Shown here in pieces: positions 8,176 to 14,610 of a stretch of 38,110 nt of DNA. The notes under the pieces are model-generated. The model was given only the letters and a program-made list of their open reading frames with translations, searched no databases and was not told the DNA's origin. Both the position numbers and the translations under genes were made by a program. Position 1 is the first letter of the stretch. Every line of letters starts with the position of its first letter. Source of the stretch: a virus; IMG/VR virus record IMGVR_UViG_3300005062_000005, positions 1 to 38,110 of that record; one strand, given 5' to 3'.

Positions 8176-9717
8176 CTATCTCCTCTTTGGGCGCCAGCCC
8201 GTCTTACCCTCGGACGGTGCCGCGTATCCCATTGCGTACTGCCGAAAAGCCGCCTCTGGATGCGAGGCCCAATCATGGACCGGCGCATTCATCCAGCATC
8301 CATTGTTGTCGTCCCAACGTCTCCGGTAGTTCTCAAGCCCTTTGATTCCCTCGTCGCAATTCTCTGCGTCGAAGTAGCAAACGGGAAGAACGTTTCTGAC
8401 CGCCTGGATGCCGCTGGCGATGTCGGCCACTCGAGGGACAATGTATGTGTCATGCCCCGGCAACAGCGACCGAAAGGTATCGATGAGTGACTTTGGGTTT
8501 TCCTGGCTACCCATCTCTCTCTTGGCCATGTCATGTGGAAAGAAGTGAATGCCGAAGGTGTAGCCCGTTTCCTTCAGGTAGTTGACGTAGAACCCAAGAC
8601 CACGATCCGAGAATGCGAAATACCGGATGAAGACTTGCTTCCCGGCTACGTCCTGATGAAACCAAATGGAGGTGTGGTCGGATATGCCCAGATCCCAAAA
8701 CGTATTGACCGGGTATCGCGGATCATAGGGGAAGGCCCCCAGACGTTTTTGCTTGCGTACTTGAATGAGCTCGGTCCGGTAATAGGCGCCCTGGACAGCA
8801 ATTTCAAAAGCTTCGTCCGGTGTGCTCGGGAACTCCTGCTTCATGTCGTCGCCCTGAGTCTCGAGCTTTTTGACATACCATGCTTTTTGCCCGGGAGTGA
8901 GATTGATCCCGTGCTTGAACTCCAACTCATCAAAATAATCTTTGTTCTCGGTAGAGAGAATCACGCCAGTCGGATCGATGGTATAACTAGGGTCCTGCCA
9001 CCAAGCGAAGAAGAAAAATTTGTAGTCGAGCTTTGTCAGTCTCGCCCCGCTGGCCTGTAGTTTCCTTGCAGTCTCGCAGTAATCCCAGAAGTACCCACTA
9101 CGCCCTTCAGCCGTGGACTCAATGAAGACATGACAACCTGCAGCCACCGCATTGAGGGCGCCGGTGACGATCTCCTTGGCCTTCTTTGGGTACTTGGCGC
9201 ATATCTTGCCGAACTCGGAGATGTGAAGGAACTGAAGCGTTCCGGACCGGAAGGACGTTGACACCCGGATGGAAGAACCGTTGGAGAACTTGAGCATGCC
9301 GGCCTTGTCCGTCTCGGCGGTGATAGCTTCCTTCACAATATCGGGCAGGCGCTGGTAGGCGAAGTCAACCTTGTCGTCAAAGAATGAGTTCGCATCTTCC
9401 CGGTTGTGCGCGATGATGCCAGCGCGGACGTTGCTATTGAACAGGCATGCGTCCAAAAACAGGATACAGATAAGGGTGGTGAAGCCGAGTTGGCGGGCCT
9501 TGAGGATAAGATTCAGATACCAGAGCAGCGGCAATATAGTCCGCTGGGCGTAGTTCATCTGGAACTTCACCTCGCGGCCATACTTGTCGAGGATCCAATA
9601 GAGGTTATTGAGGCGCCATACACGGTTCCCCCAATTCTCTAAGATCTCTTCCCGGGACAATTCCCGGGGCTGCTTCTGCTGGCTAGTTTTCTTCAACCAG
9701 CGTGGCGGTCTTCCCAT
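8176..9717 (-). CDS. Terminase large subunit (packaging ATPase/nuclease)
   Basis: This is a 513-residue terminase large subunit. A deviant Walker A is visible at about residues 73-81 (KARQLGFTT). The Walker B-like LQFLHISEFGK at 161-171 carries the likely catalytic Glu168. A nuclease-domain aspartate lies in FWDLGISDHTS near residue 341, with further acidic residues in the C-terminal RNase H-like half (YFDAENCDEGIKG). The enzyme translocates DNA into the procapsid through the portal and cuts it. The 5' end overlaps the small subunit gene by 35 bases, and the stop is 3 bases before the portal ATG. Confidence 0.92.
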   Translation of the reverse strand: MGRPPRWLKKTSQQKQPRELSREEILENWGNRVWRLNNLYWILDKYGREVKFQMNYAQRTILPLLWYLNLILKARQLGFTTLICILFLDACLFNSNVRAGIIAHNREDANSFFDDKVDFAYQRLPDIVKEAITAETDKAGMLKFSNGSSIRVSTSFRSGTLQFLHISEFGKICAKYPKKAKEIVTGALNAVAAGCHVFIESTAEGRSGYFWDYCETARKLQASGARLTKLDYKFFFFAWWQDPSYTIDPTGVILSTENKDYFDELEFKHGINLTPGQKAWYVKKLETQGDDMKQEFPSTPDEAFEIAVQGAYYRTELIQVRKQKRLGAFPYDPRYPVNTFWDLGISDHTSIWFHQDVAGKQVFIRYFAFSDRGLGFYVNYLKETGYTFGIHFFPHDMAKREMGSQENPKSLIDTFRSLLPGHDTYIVPRVADIASGIQAVRNVLPVCYFDAENCDEGIKGLENYRRRWDDNNGCWMNAPVHDWASHPEAAFRQYAMGYAAPSEGKTGWRPKRR

Positions 9718-10213
9718 CTATCTCGTCCATGATGTTTCGCATGACATCAAGCTCATGCTTATGATGGACCATTCCTGAATGGTTGTGGTCCACCTTGTCT
9801 TTGAACATGCCCTTGTGCTTGCCCATGAGCTCGTTGCCCCTGAGGGCGCTGCGTGCATCAAAGGTGAAGGCCGGGCACAAAATCCCATCTGCATTTTCGA
9901 CAAAGACCATTTGTCCGTTCCTGTCGGTCACGGGGATGGCCTGCATACAGCGTTCGGTGATTTCCTTTATGTTTCTCAGAACATAGTCCTGCGTAATCTC
10001 GGTGCGTTCACTTCGGTCATCCATCGCCTTCTTGATGGCTGCCTTGATTCGCTCGTCTTTCAAAAGGCGGTTTGCCTGTGAATAGGCTGTCTTCTCCGAG
10101 TATCCAGCACGAATTGCGGCCTGATTGCCGTTCAGGTCGATGATGTACTCCTGAACAAAGCGTGCCTGCTTCGCGTTGAGTGGAGTAGTGGACTTCGCGC
10201 TCTTCTTGGGCAC
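9683..10213 (-). CDS. Terminase small subunit (Terminase_2 type)
   Basis: This is a 176-residue terminase small subunit. The N-terminus, LNAKQARFVQEYIIDLNGNQAAIRAGYSEKTAYSQANRLL, is the classic Terminase_2 helix-turn-helix that recognises the phage packaging site. A central helical oligomerisation region and an acidic C-terminus follow. The start is GTG at 10213, directly after the TAG of the upstream gene and with AGGAGG upstream. It overlaps the large subunit by 35 bases. It would recruit viral DNA to the large subunit and portal. Confidence 0.9.
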   Translation of the reverse strand: MPKKSAKSTTPLNAKQARFVQEYIIDLNGNQAAIRAGYSEKTAYSQANRLLKDERIKAAIKKAMDDRSERTEITQDYVLRNIKEITERCMQAIPVTDRNGQMVFVENADGILCPAFTFDARSALRGNELMGKHKGMFKDKVDHNHSGMVHHKHELDVMRNIMDEIDGKTATLVEEN

Positions 10214-10600
10214 CTACTCCGCCTCCTGAGCAGCATGCAGCCGACGTAAGGTCCGCCCCTTGAGTGCGCCCATGGCGGCCATGATGTGAGCCAGGGCCTC
10301 GTCGTTCTCCGCGCACGGGAACTGTCCCCTCTGAAAGCACTTGAGCCGGTCCATGACGATGGCCAGCAGCGCCTCGTTGGTGGTCCCGTTGATGCCGCGC
10401 AGGTCGGGGGATCCTGTCTGAAATTTGATGAACTGCACCGGCCTGGCCGGGAGTCTGTCCGTGTCGAACTGGCAGATACGGTAGAGGCTGTACGCCCCGC
10501 CCGGGCCCGCCTGGCCCATGGACTGCACGCGCTCGACGGGAAGCGGGCTCTCCGCAACAACGTGGTCGGTGATGTCTCTGATTTTTTGGCCTATGGGCAT
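10214..10600 (-). CDS. Tad1/Acb2-like hairpin-domain protein (candidate immune-signal sponge)
   Basis: This protein has 128 residues. ATG 10600 is chosen because GGGAG lies 9 bases upstream and the preceding gene ends 5 bases earlier; an ATG 11 codons further up lacks a binding site. The C-terminal half contains GINGTTNEALLAIVMDRLK followed by CFQRGQFPCAENDEAL. This matches the 'GVNG-x-TNEALL-x-I-RL-x-FQ-G-F-CREN-AL' pattern I remember for the Acb2/Tad1 hairpin family. Characterised members bind cyclic oligonucleotides or cyclic ADP-ribose signals and block CBASS or Thoeris immunity. The usual C-terminal 'VEG' is absent, so ligand binding is uncertain. The family resemblance is moderately sure; the anti-defence role is inference. 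Confidence 0.6.
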   Translation of the reverse strand: MPIGQKIRDITDHVVAESPLPVERVQSMGQAGPGGAYSLYRICQFDTDRLPARPVQFIKFQTGSPDLRGINGTTNEALLAIVMDRLKCFQRGQFPCAENDEALAHIMAAMGALKGRTLRRLHAAQEAE

Positions 10601-10605
10601 GCTGT

Positions 10606-10890
10606 TCAACTCCCGAAAAATTTGAATATCCACGACACAGCCCCACCACCAACAACAGCCCCGATTGCAGACAACAAAAGAATTTGAGCTCGCAACTCCT
10701 CCAGCTTCTTGAGCCGGTTGTCATGCTCTTCCTGCTTTGTCTTCATGTCCTGCATCGTGCTCATCCGCGCCTCGCATCGCTCCGAAAGCATCGCTTCGAT
10801 TCGGGCCAGGGACGACTGGACAACCGACCTCTCGTCTCTCAACCCGTTGATGGCGTCCCAGAGGTTGCGGTGCTCTTCTTCGTTGTTCAC
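10606..10890 (-). CDS. XhlA-like coiled-coil membrane protein of the lysis cassette
   Basis: A 94-residue protein. The first ~65 residues are a charged coiled coil (NEEEHRNLWDAINGLRDE up to HDNRLKKLEELRAQ). A single C-terminal membrane helix follows (ILLLSAIGAVVGGGAVSWIF) and the protein ends FKFFGS. This layout resembles haemolysin XhlA-type proteins that assist holin function. The start codon overlaps the stop of the Rz1-like gene by 4 bases. It is the last lysis gene before the Tad1/Acb2-like gene. A lysis accessory role is likely; it could also be an unrelated tail-anchored protein. Confidence 0.65.
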   Translation of the reverse strand: MNNEEEHRNLWDAINGLRDERSVVQSSLARIEAMLSERCEARMSTMQDMKTKQEEHDNRLKKLEELRAQILLLSAIGAVVGGGAVSWIFKFFGS

Positions 10891-11162
10891 TTGCCACCGT
10901 CCGCTTGCAGGCTACCCTTGATTGCCACCTTATCCGCATTGCACCGGCCCAGAGCGTCCCGGTAGTCCAGGATGCACTGGACCAAGTCACCATTTGTCTC
11001 AGCCTTGCTGCAATCCGGTCCCGGCGTCTGCTCCATCAGGTGTTCCGGCGGAACCACGCGGACAACCTTCGTCACCGTGACCATCTCAGGCCGCCTACTG
11101 GAGCAGGCCGCGAACAGCATCAGGCAGAGGAGTATCAGCCCAATCGCGAGTTTCCGGCTCAT
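10887..11162 (-). CDS. Outer-membrane spanin lipoprotein (Rz1-like)
   Basis: This 91-residue protein has a lipoprotein signal (KLAIGLILLCLMLFAAC) and a lipobox ending at Cys20. Mature residues are proline-bearing (RVVPPEHLMEQTPGPDC), with further cysteines (C50, C63 and C74 by rough count), as in Rz1-type o-spanins. Its first 68 bases lie in another frame inside the end of the Rz-like gene (11095-11162), the classic overlapping spanin arrangement. It would anchor in the outer membrane and, with the inner spanin, fuse the membranes at the end of lysis. This is strong evidence for a Gram-negative host. Confidence 0.85.
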   Translation of the reverse strand: MSRKLAIGLILLCLMLFAACSSRRPEMVTVTKVVRVVPPEHLMEQTPGPDCSKAETNGDLVQCILDYRDALGRCNADKVAIKGSLQADGGK

Positions 11163-11496
11163 TTCTCAACGCCTCCTGCCATTTGCGCCGCACCGCATCG
11201 CGTTCGGCTACGATTACCTTGATTGCCCGGTCACGGGCGGCCAGGGCTTTGTCCTTTGCCTCTGAAATTTGTTCGAGTTCGGCCAGGGCCTCGCGGTTGG
11301 CTTCATAGGCCGTGGTCATGGCGGCCAAGTCCATCTCGGCCAGGGTTAGGTCTGCGCGGAGTTCGGCCCTGGCCCAGAGCAGCCACAATATAACGATGGC
11401 CACGGCCACCAAACCGACACCCAACACCACCCATTTGAGGAGCGAGGCCTTGCCCGCAAACAGGCCCACGGCCTTGGCTATCAGCGTGGAAAACAT
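11095..11496 (-). CDS. Inner-membrane spanin (Rz-like)
   Basis: This 133-residue protein starts at ATG 11496, with GGGAG 5 bases upstream; the frame is open further but without a sensible start. A membrane helix spans about residues 20-41 (LKWVVLGVGLVAVAIVILWL). A long periplasmic coiled coil follows (RADLTLAEMDLAAM to LEQISEAKDKALAARDRAIK), then a C-terminal segment (WADTPLPDAVRGLL) typical of i-spanins. It overlaps the transglycosylase by 16 bases and contains the start of Rz1. The pair completes lysis after the cell wall is cut. Confidence 0.85.
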   Translation of the reverse strand: MFSTLIAKAVGLFAGKASLLKWVVLGVGLVAVAIVILWLLWARAELRADLTLAEMDLAAMTTAYEANREALAELEQISEAKDKALAARDRAIKVIVAERDAVRRKWQEALRNEPETRDWADTPLPDAVRGLLQ

Positions 11497-12071
11497 GCGA
11501 GCTCCCTGTGCCAGCGATGGATACGCCGATTGTAGGTGATGGTTTCCTCTGCATGATGCCCGGTGACCAACGGCAGGGCCTCGATGATGGCAGCGTAACG
11601 GTTTGCCCCGCCCGCCGCCCGCTGCGCCTTGAGCAGGTTTCCCATGCCCGCGTTGTAACTGGCCCGGGCCAAGTCCATGCGGTCCATTTCCGGGCGCGGG
11701 GCCGACCATCCATTGCGCAGTTTGCGCATGTAGTAGGCCGCGGCCATGATGGAGTGCCGCACGGAATGCGGCGATACTCGGCCAAAGCCGAGTTGGCCGG
11801 ACACCTCGTCCCAGGTGCGTGGCATGAACTGCCCGAGCCCGGCTGCCCCGACTGGCGACACTGCCGAAGGATCAAGCTGGGACTCCTGATACAGCTGGGC
11901 CTTGAGCCACAGCCAATGACCCTCAGGATATGGCGTCCACCACCGTTCGGCGGCCTTGCTGATTTCGCTGTCGTAGCGGTCGGTATAGCGCCCAGCCAGG
12001 GCCTCAAGAGGCCAAGACGAGAGCGCAACCAATCCACACAGCAGACTGATAAATAGCCAGCGCAAGGGCAT
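11481..12071 (-). CDS. Exported lytic transglycosylase (phage endolysin)
   Basis: 196 residues from ATG 12071. A signal peptide is seen at residues 1-26 (LRWLFISLLCGLVALSSW, then an LEALA-G cleavage-like site). An SLT domain follows: AQLYQESQLDPSAVSPVGAAG with probable catalytic Glu63, GLGQFMPRTW, then ARASYNAGMGNLLK. It would cleave peptidoglycan between MurNAc and GlcNAc. AAGGAG touches the ATG directly, leaving no spacer, so TTG at 12065 (6 bases downstream of AAGGAG) may be the real start and would keep the signal peptide. The 5' end overlaps the holin-like gene. The cleavable signal suggests Sec export rather than holin-gated release. Confidence 0.88.
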   Translation of the reverse strand: MPLRWLFISLLCGLVALSSWPLEALAGRYTDRYDSEISKAAERWWTPYPEGHWLWLKAQLYQESQLDPSAVSPVGAAGLGQFMPRTWDEVSGQLGFGRVSPHSVRHSIMAAAYYMRKLRNGWSAPRPEMDRMDLARASYNAGMGNLLKAQRAAGGANRYAAIIEALPLVTGHHAEETITYNRRIHRWHRELACFPR

Positions 12072-12219
12072 CTCCTTCGATTTGCCGAATGGTGTTGGAC
12101 CAGGGACGGCCGTTAAATCTTTCGAGCATGCGCAAGCTGGCCCACAGCAAGAACAGGGCAATCAGCTTGTACACGTATTCGAGCACCAGGTTGATGGCCG
12201 CGGACTCAAACATTCCCAT
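12004..12219 (-). CDS. Holin-like small membrane protein
   Basis: 71 residues with two likely hydrophobic helices (about residues 8-27, INLVLEYVYKLIALFLLWAS, and 52-70, ALAIYQSAVWIGCALVLAS). A polar loop lies between them (RMLERFNGRPWSNTIRQIEG). ATG 12219 has GGAGGGAG just upstream. It precedes and overlaps the transglycosylase, the normal place for a holin. No known holin signature is recognised, so the call rests on topology and position. It would permeabilise the inner membrane at a set time. Confidence 0.65.
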   Translation of the reverse strand: MGMFESAAINLVLEYVYKLIALFLLWASLRMLERFNGRPWSNTIRQIEGDALALAIYQSAVWIGCALVLAS

Positions 12220-12379
12220 GACTCCCTCCGTACAAGACCCAGGCTATAGCCCGCTCCCACCACGACGAAATGCGCCGGGCTACCCGGTCAGGGCACCCGA
12301 CGCATCGCAGTCGGCAGTAGACATGCAGGGGATTGAACCGGTGTTGCATGCCATCGCGGATGGTGGAGATGATTGCCAT
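12206..12379 (-). CDS. 57-residue first gene of the late/lysis operon
   Basis: ATG 12379 is preferred because GAAGGGA lies upstream; the frame extends to 12469 without a good site. The protein begins MAIISTIRDGMQHRFNPLHV. It is basic with three Cys (YCRLRCVGC) and ends with an aromatic, hydrophobic segment (SSWWERAIAWVLYGG). From memory, similar 'IRDxxQHRxNPLHVYCRLR' mini-proteins occur at the start of phage lysis cassettes. Its stop lies just inside the next start region. The function is unknown; membrane association or a regulatory role is possible. Confidence 0.55.
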   Translation of the reverse strand: MAIISTIRDGMQHRFNPLHVYCRLRCVGCPDRVARRISSWWERAIAWVLYGGSHGNV

Positions 12380-12496
12380 GAGCCTGTCCCTTCGTATTGC
12401 GTGGTGGTCCGGTCGAGCCTCCTGGTGTCGTACTGCCGAGCCGTGGCCTGTGCAGCCGGTCAGGGCCAAAACACGGACCCTTTTCTAGTGGCTGTA

Positions 12497-12562
12497 ATTC
12501 TACCACGGGATTTGGGGATCTGTACGAGAATGCACGGTGGATGCACGGTAGATGCACGGTAG
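12497..12562 (-). promoter_or_regulatory. Putative activator-dependent late promoter with three 11-bp repeats
   Basis: On the minus strand a TAGAAT -10-like box (12502-12497) has only a poor -35 (GTACAG at 12525-12520, 17-base spacer). Directly upstream are three near-identical 11-bp units, ATGCACGGT(G/A)G on the plus strand, at 12530-12540, 12541-12551 and 12552-12562, plus a degenerate fourth. One unit per helical turn on one face fits activator binding beside the -35. It sits between the early terminator (12599-12616) and the first lysis gene (12379), in a 240-base gap without genes. The repeats are directly visible; the promoter role is inference. Confidence 0.5.
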
Positions 12563-12593
12563 ATGTACTCTTGACAGGGTGTTTTGAGGGCGC

Positions 12594-12616
12594 AAAAAAG
12601 CCCCCTTTCGGGGGCT
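12594..12616 (-). terminator. Intrinsic terminator of the early operon
   Basis: The minus strand reads AGCCCCC, GAAA loop, GGGGGCT, then a run of T: stem 12610-12616 with 12599-12605, T-run at 12594-12599. It lies just after the stop of the 74-residue HTH gene (12621). It would end leftward early transcription before the late promoter. Confidence 0.85.
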
Positions 12617-12620
12617 GTCG

Positions 12621-12845
12621 CTACGACTTCGATTTCACTAGGTTGCCGGGGCATCTCGCGGGGCCTGACTCCGGTTGCGCATACAACCAATCGGACAGCT
12701 GCCAGGCTTCGGCGTATGCGCCTTTGTCGGTCATGCGGATCGGCGCGCCCCGTTCTTTCCACGACTTAGCCTTGCGTGGGTCAACATCGTAGTACTTGGC
12801 TATGCCTGCCCACGTCCAGAGCGGAACGGGGATGCGTCCGGTCAT
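12621..12845 (-). CDS. Small winged-helix/HTH DNA-binding-like protein
   Basis: 74 residues. Residues 10-55 (TWAGIAKYYDVDPRKAKSW, KERGAPIRM, then EAWQLSDWL) look like the MerR/Nu1/excisionase-type winged helix used by small phage DNA-binding proteins. The ATG overlaps the stop of the preceding membrane gene (ATGA). It is the last early gene before the terminator, directly facing the presumed late promoter. A role as late-gene activator, excisionase or packaging factor is possible, and its position makes it a natural candidate for the repeats at 12530-12562. The fold call is by eye. Confidence 0.6.
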   Translation of the reverse strand: MTGRIPVPLWTWAGIAKYYDVDPRKAKSWKERGAPIRMTDKGAYAEAWQLSDWLYAQPESGPARCPGNLVKSKS

Positions 12846-13072
12846 TCGGCGTCCTCCTCTTCCGGTGGGTATTCCGGTGAAACAGGTGGGGATGGCGGAG
12901 GATTGAACCAGCGCCTATGCATCGTGCTCAACTGAAATTGTGCGATACAAAAGCAAACAGCCTGCACAATGCAAAAAACTATCATCGTTCCAAACAGCAG
13001 GTACTTACGCCATGGTGTTACCTCAAACTGTGAGACGATGAAGAATACGGCGTCCGCATACCCTTCCATCAT
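12842..13072 (-). CDS. Small membrane protein with proline-rich acidic tail
   Basis: 76 residues. A membrane helix or tight helical pair lies at about residues 25-46 (YLLFGTMIVFCIVQAVCFCIA), preceded by a mildly hydrophobic segment. The tail is PPPSPPVSPEYPPEEEDAE, likely disordered. The start (ATG ATG) has AAGGAG 8 bases upstream and overlaps the stop of the 404-residue zinc protein by 4 bases. The protein is unrecognised. Superinfection exclusion or a host membrane effect is imaginable from position in an early operon, with no direct support. Confidence 0.55.
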   Translation of the reverse strand: MMEGYADAVFFIVSQFEVTPWRKYLLFGTMIVFCIVQAVCFCIAQFQLSTMHRRWFNPPPSPPVSPEYPPEEEDAE

Positions 13073-14283
13073 GCCGCCCGCTCCTTGAAGTCCACGACCA
13101 CGATCCCCGGTGAAGCCCCGCCATCGCCGGTCACCTTGTACCGCCCCGTTTCGGTCACCCCCAGGTCGCGGAGGAACCCGGTTGCCGAAATAATCCTGGT
13201 GTTGCCGTCCTGGACCCTGAGCAAGACGCTGTCCCCGTCCGTGGGTTCGTCGAGCGGGACCAGGGCCAGGACCTTGGCTCCGGCGTCCGAGTAGACGTCC
13301 ACGTACTTGGCCTTGGTCAGCCCGAATTTGAGAACGGTCACGGCATTGAGCGCGAGATCCACGCCCTTGGCGTTTTTACGCACCGCCGCAAACGGCTGAT
13401 TGGTGGAGGTGGTGCGGTGGGTGATATGCCGAGTCAGGGTCAGACCGCCGAACTGGACGGACCGGTCTTGGCCGGATGCGATGTCCAGGCCCCCGAAAAC
13501 AGGCTTGTCCGAACCAGACGCAGGGTAAATGTCGAGAGGGACTGGCCCCGTAGGGCCGCCTAGCATCGTAGTATGCGAGCATGGCCCGGGGCACGCGCAC
13601 TTGTCGCACGCCTCGGCATATTCCTGTTTCTCGAGCGGGTTGCCTTCCCTGGCGTCGTCAACCTCTTGTTTGCCCATTACCCAGGCCAAGCGGATAGTGT
13701 GGGAGACATACGCCGGAGGCTCCACCTTCCAAGTCACGGTCCCGTCGCCGTTCACGACCAACCGCCCGTCCTTGATATACCGGTAGCAACCGCTGCACAA
13801 ACCACCCGCGACAATCTTCTTGCTATCCCGGCCGCACCCAATGCAGACGACCTTCTCCGGTTCGACTGTCTCGTGGTACTCCTCGCTCTTGGGCTCGTCG
13901 GCCAGGGCGTGCTCGGGCATCGTGATCAGCCACACCCATTCGTCGCCCTCGCGGATGAGCTCGCCGGACGCGCGATATTTGGAGCACTCCCCGCACAGCC
14001 CGCCACTCAGAGAGTACGGCCCACGTCCGCAACATTCGCATTTTCCACGCTTCGCCACCGTCTTGGCCTCCTTCGGCAGCCGCTCGGCCACCGTCTTGAT
14101 GAGCGCGCCGTACTCGGTGCACCGCTCGCACCGGTTGATTTTGTGGGGCTGGTTCCCGGTGGTGCTCCACCCGCCGACCCTGGCCCTGTTCGCCTTGCAC
14201 TGCTCGGGCGTGATCCGGGCCCGGATATGCGGACACTCGAACGTGTGGCGTTCCTGCCACGCCTGGATTTCAGCATCGGTCAC
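13069..14283 (-). CDS. Multi-zinc-finger early protein, unknown function
   Basis: 404 residues from GTG 14283, chosen because AGGAGG lies upstream and the codon overlaps the preceding stop (GTGA). The N-terminal half holds several cysteine modules: FECPHIR...EQCKANR...CERC, then KCECCGRGPYS..LCGECSKY, VCIGCGRDSKK..LCSGCYRY, and CDKCACPGPCSH. Each probably binds zinc. The second and third have the same 'CxxCGR-x(n)-GGLCxxCxxY' pattern, suggesting internal duplication. The C-terminal half is beta-rich (VLKFGLTKAKYVDVYSD, ATGFLRDLGVTETGRYKV). No catalytic motif is recognised. Nucleic-acid or protein binding is likely. It follows the MazG-like gene in the early operon. Confidence 0.7.
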   Translation of the reverse strand: MTDAEIQAWQERHTFECPHIRARITPEQCKANRARVGGWSTTGNQPHKINRCERCTEYGALIKTVAERLPKEAKTVAKRGKCECCGRGPYSLSGGLCGECSKYRASGELIREGDEWVWLITMPEHALADEPKSEEYHETVEPEKVVCIGCGRDSKKIVAGGLCSGCYRYIKDGRLVVNGDGTVTWKVEPPAYVSHTIRLAWVMGKQEVDDAREGNPLEKQEYAEACDKCACPGPCSHTTMLGGPTGPVPLDIYPASGSDKPVFGGLDIASGQDRSVQFGGLTLTRHITHRTTSTNQPFAAVRKNAKGVDLALNAVTVLKFGLTKAKYVDVYSDAGAKVLALVPLDEPTDGDSVLLRVQDGNTRIISATGFLRDLGVTETGRYKVTGDGGASPGIVVVDFKERAA

Positions 14284-14513
14284 TTGTATTCCTCCTGCAG
14301 GGCCCGAATGCCCGTGGCGATGAGGTCGAGCAGTTCATTATTGACCCGGGACACGCCCTCGTCATCGTTGGCGGCAGCCGCCACCTCACCGTGTTCTTCG
14401 GCGATGATGGCCAGGGCCTCGAAAAGCCCGCCACCGTGCGGAGTAAACTCGGGGTGTTCGCACCTGGCCCTGTCGAGCCTGGCCTGTATCCGCTGCATGG
14501 TGATGTCTTGCAC
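14280..14513 (-). CDS. MazG-like nucleotide pyrophosphohydrolase
   Basis: 77 residues. I choose GTG 14513 because AAGGAG lies 5 bases upstream; a later ATG (14498) has no such site. The segment IIAEEHGEVAAAANDDEG gives the EExxE motif and NNELLDLIATGIRAL the later ExxD motif of all-alpha MazG-type NTP pyrophosphatases, which bind Mg2+ and hydrolyse (d)NTPs to monophosphates. At this length it would act as a dimer or tetramer. The AAGGAG begins with the final A of the tRNA-Pro CCA end, so processing of the tRNA would cut into this gene's leader. Roles could be nucleotide pool cleaning or modulation of host (p)ppGpp stress. Confidence 0.75.
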   Translation of the reverse strand: MQDITMQRIQARLDRARCEHPEFTPHGGGLFEALAIIAEEHGEVAAAANDDEGVSRVNNELLDLIATGIRALQEEYK

Positions 14514-14523
14514 TGGTTCTCCT

Positions 14524-14600
14524 TGGTCGGGGCGGAGGGATTCGAACCCCCGGCATCCTGCTCCCAAAGCAGGCGCGCTACCTGACTGCGCCACGCCCCG
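14524..14600 (-). tRNA. tRNA-Pro (anticodon UGG), CCA encoded
   Basis: The 77-base minus-strand sequence folds completely. The acceptor is CGGGGCG/CGCCCCG, the D stem GCGC/GCGC, the anticodon stem CCTGC/GCAGG with loop TTTGGGA (anticodon TGG), the variable loop ATGCC, and the T arm GGGGG-TTCGAAT-CCCTC with one G-T wobble. A discriminator A and CCA follow. It reads codon CCA and wobble CCN codons. It lies between a cysteine-rich gene and the MazG-like gene, inside the early operon, with phage genes on both sides. It is therefore phage-carried cargo and not a host attachment site. Confidence 0.95.
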
Positions 14601-14610
14601 ATTGTTGACG

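Noticed and set aside
12530-12562. Three 11-bp repeats as a CRISPR-like or satellite array
   Set aside because: The units are contiguous without spacers and too short for CRISPR. Position next to a -35 favours a regulatory site.
12571-12599. TTGACA on the plus strand as a rightward promoter
   Set aside because: No -10 at the right distance, and the sequence runs straight into the terminator hairpin with no rightward gene behind.
14524-14600. tRNA-Pro as a prophage attachment site
   Set aside because: The tRNA is complete, lies in the middle of the early operon with phage genes on both sides, and there is no adjoining integrase or repeated 3' end.
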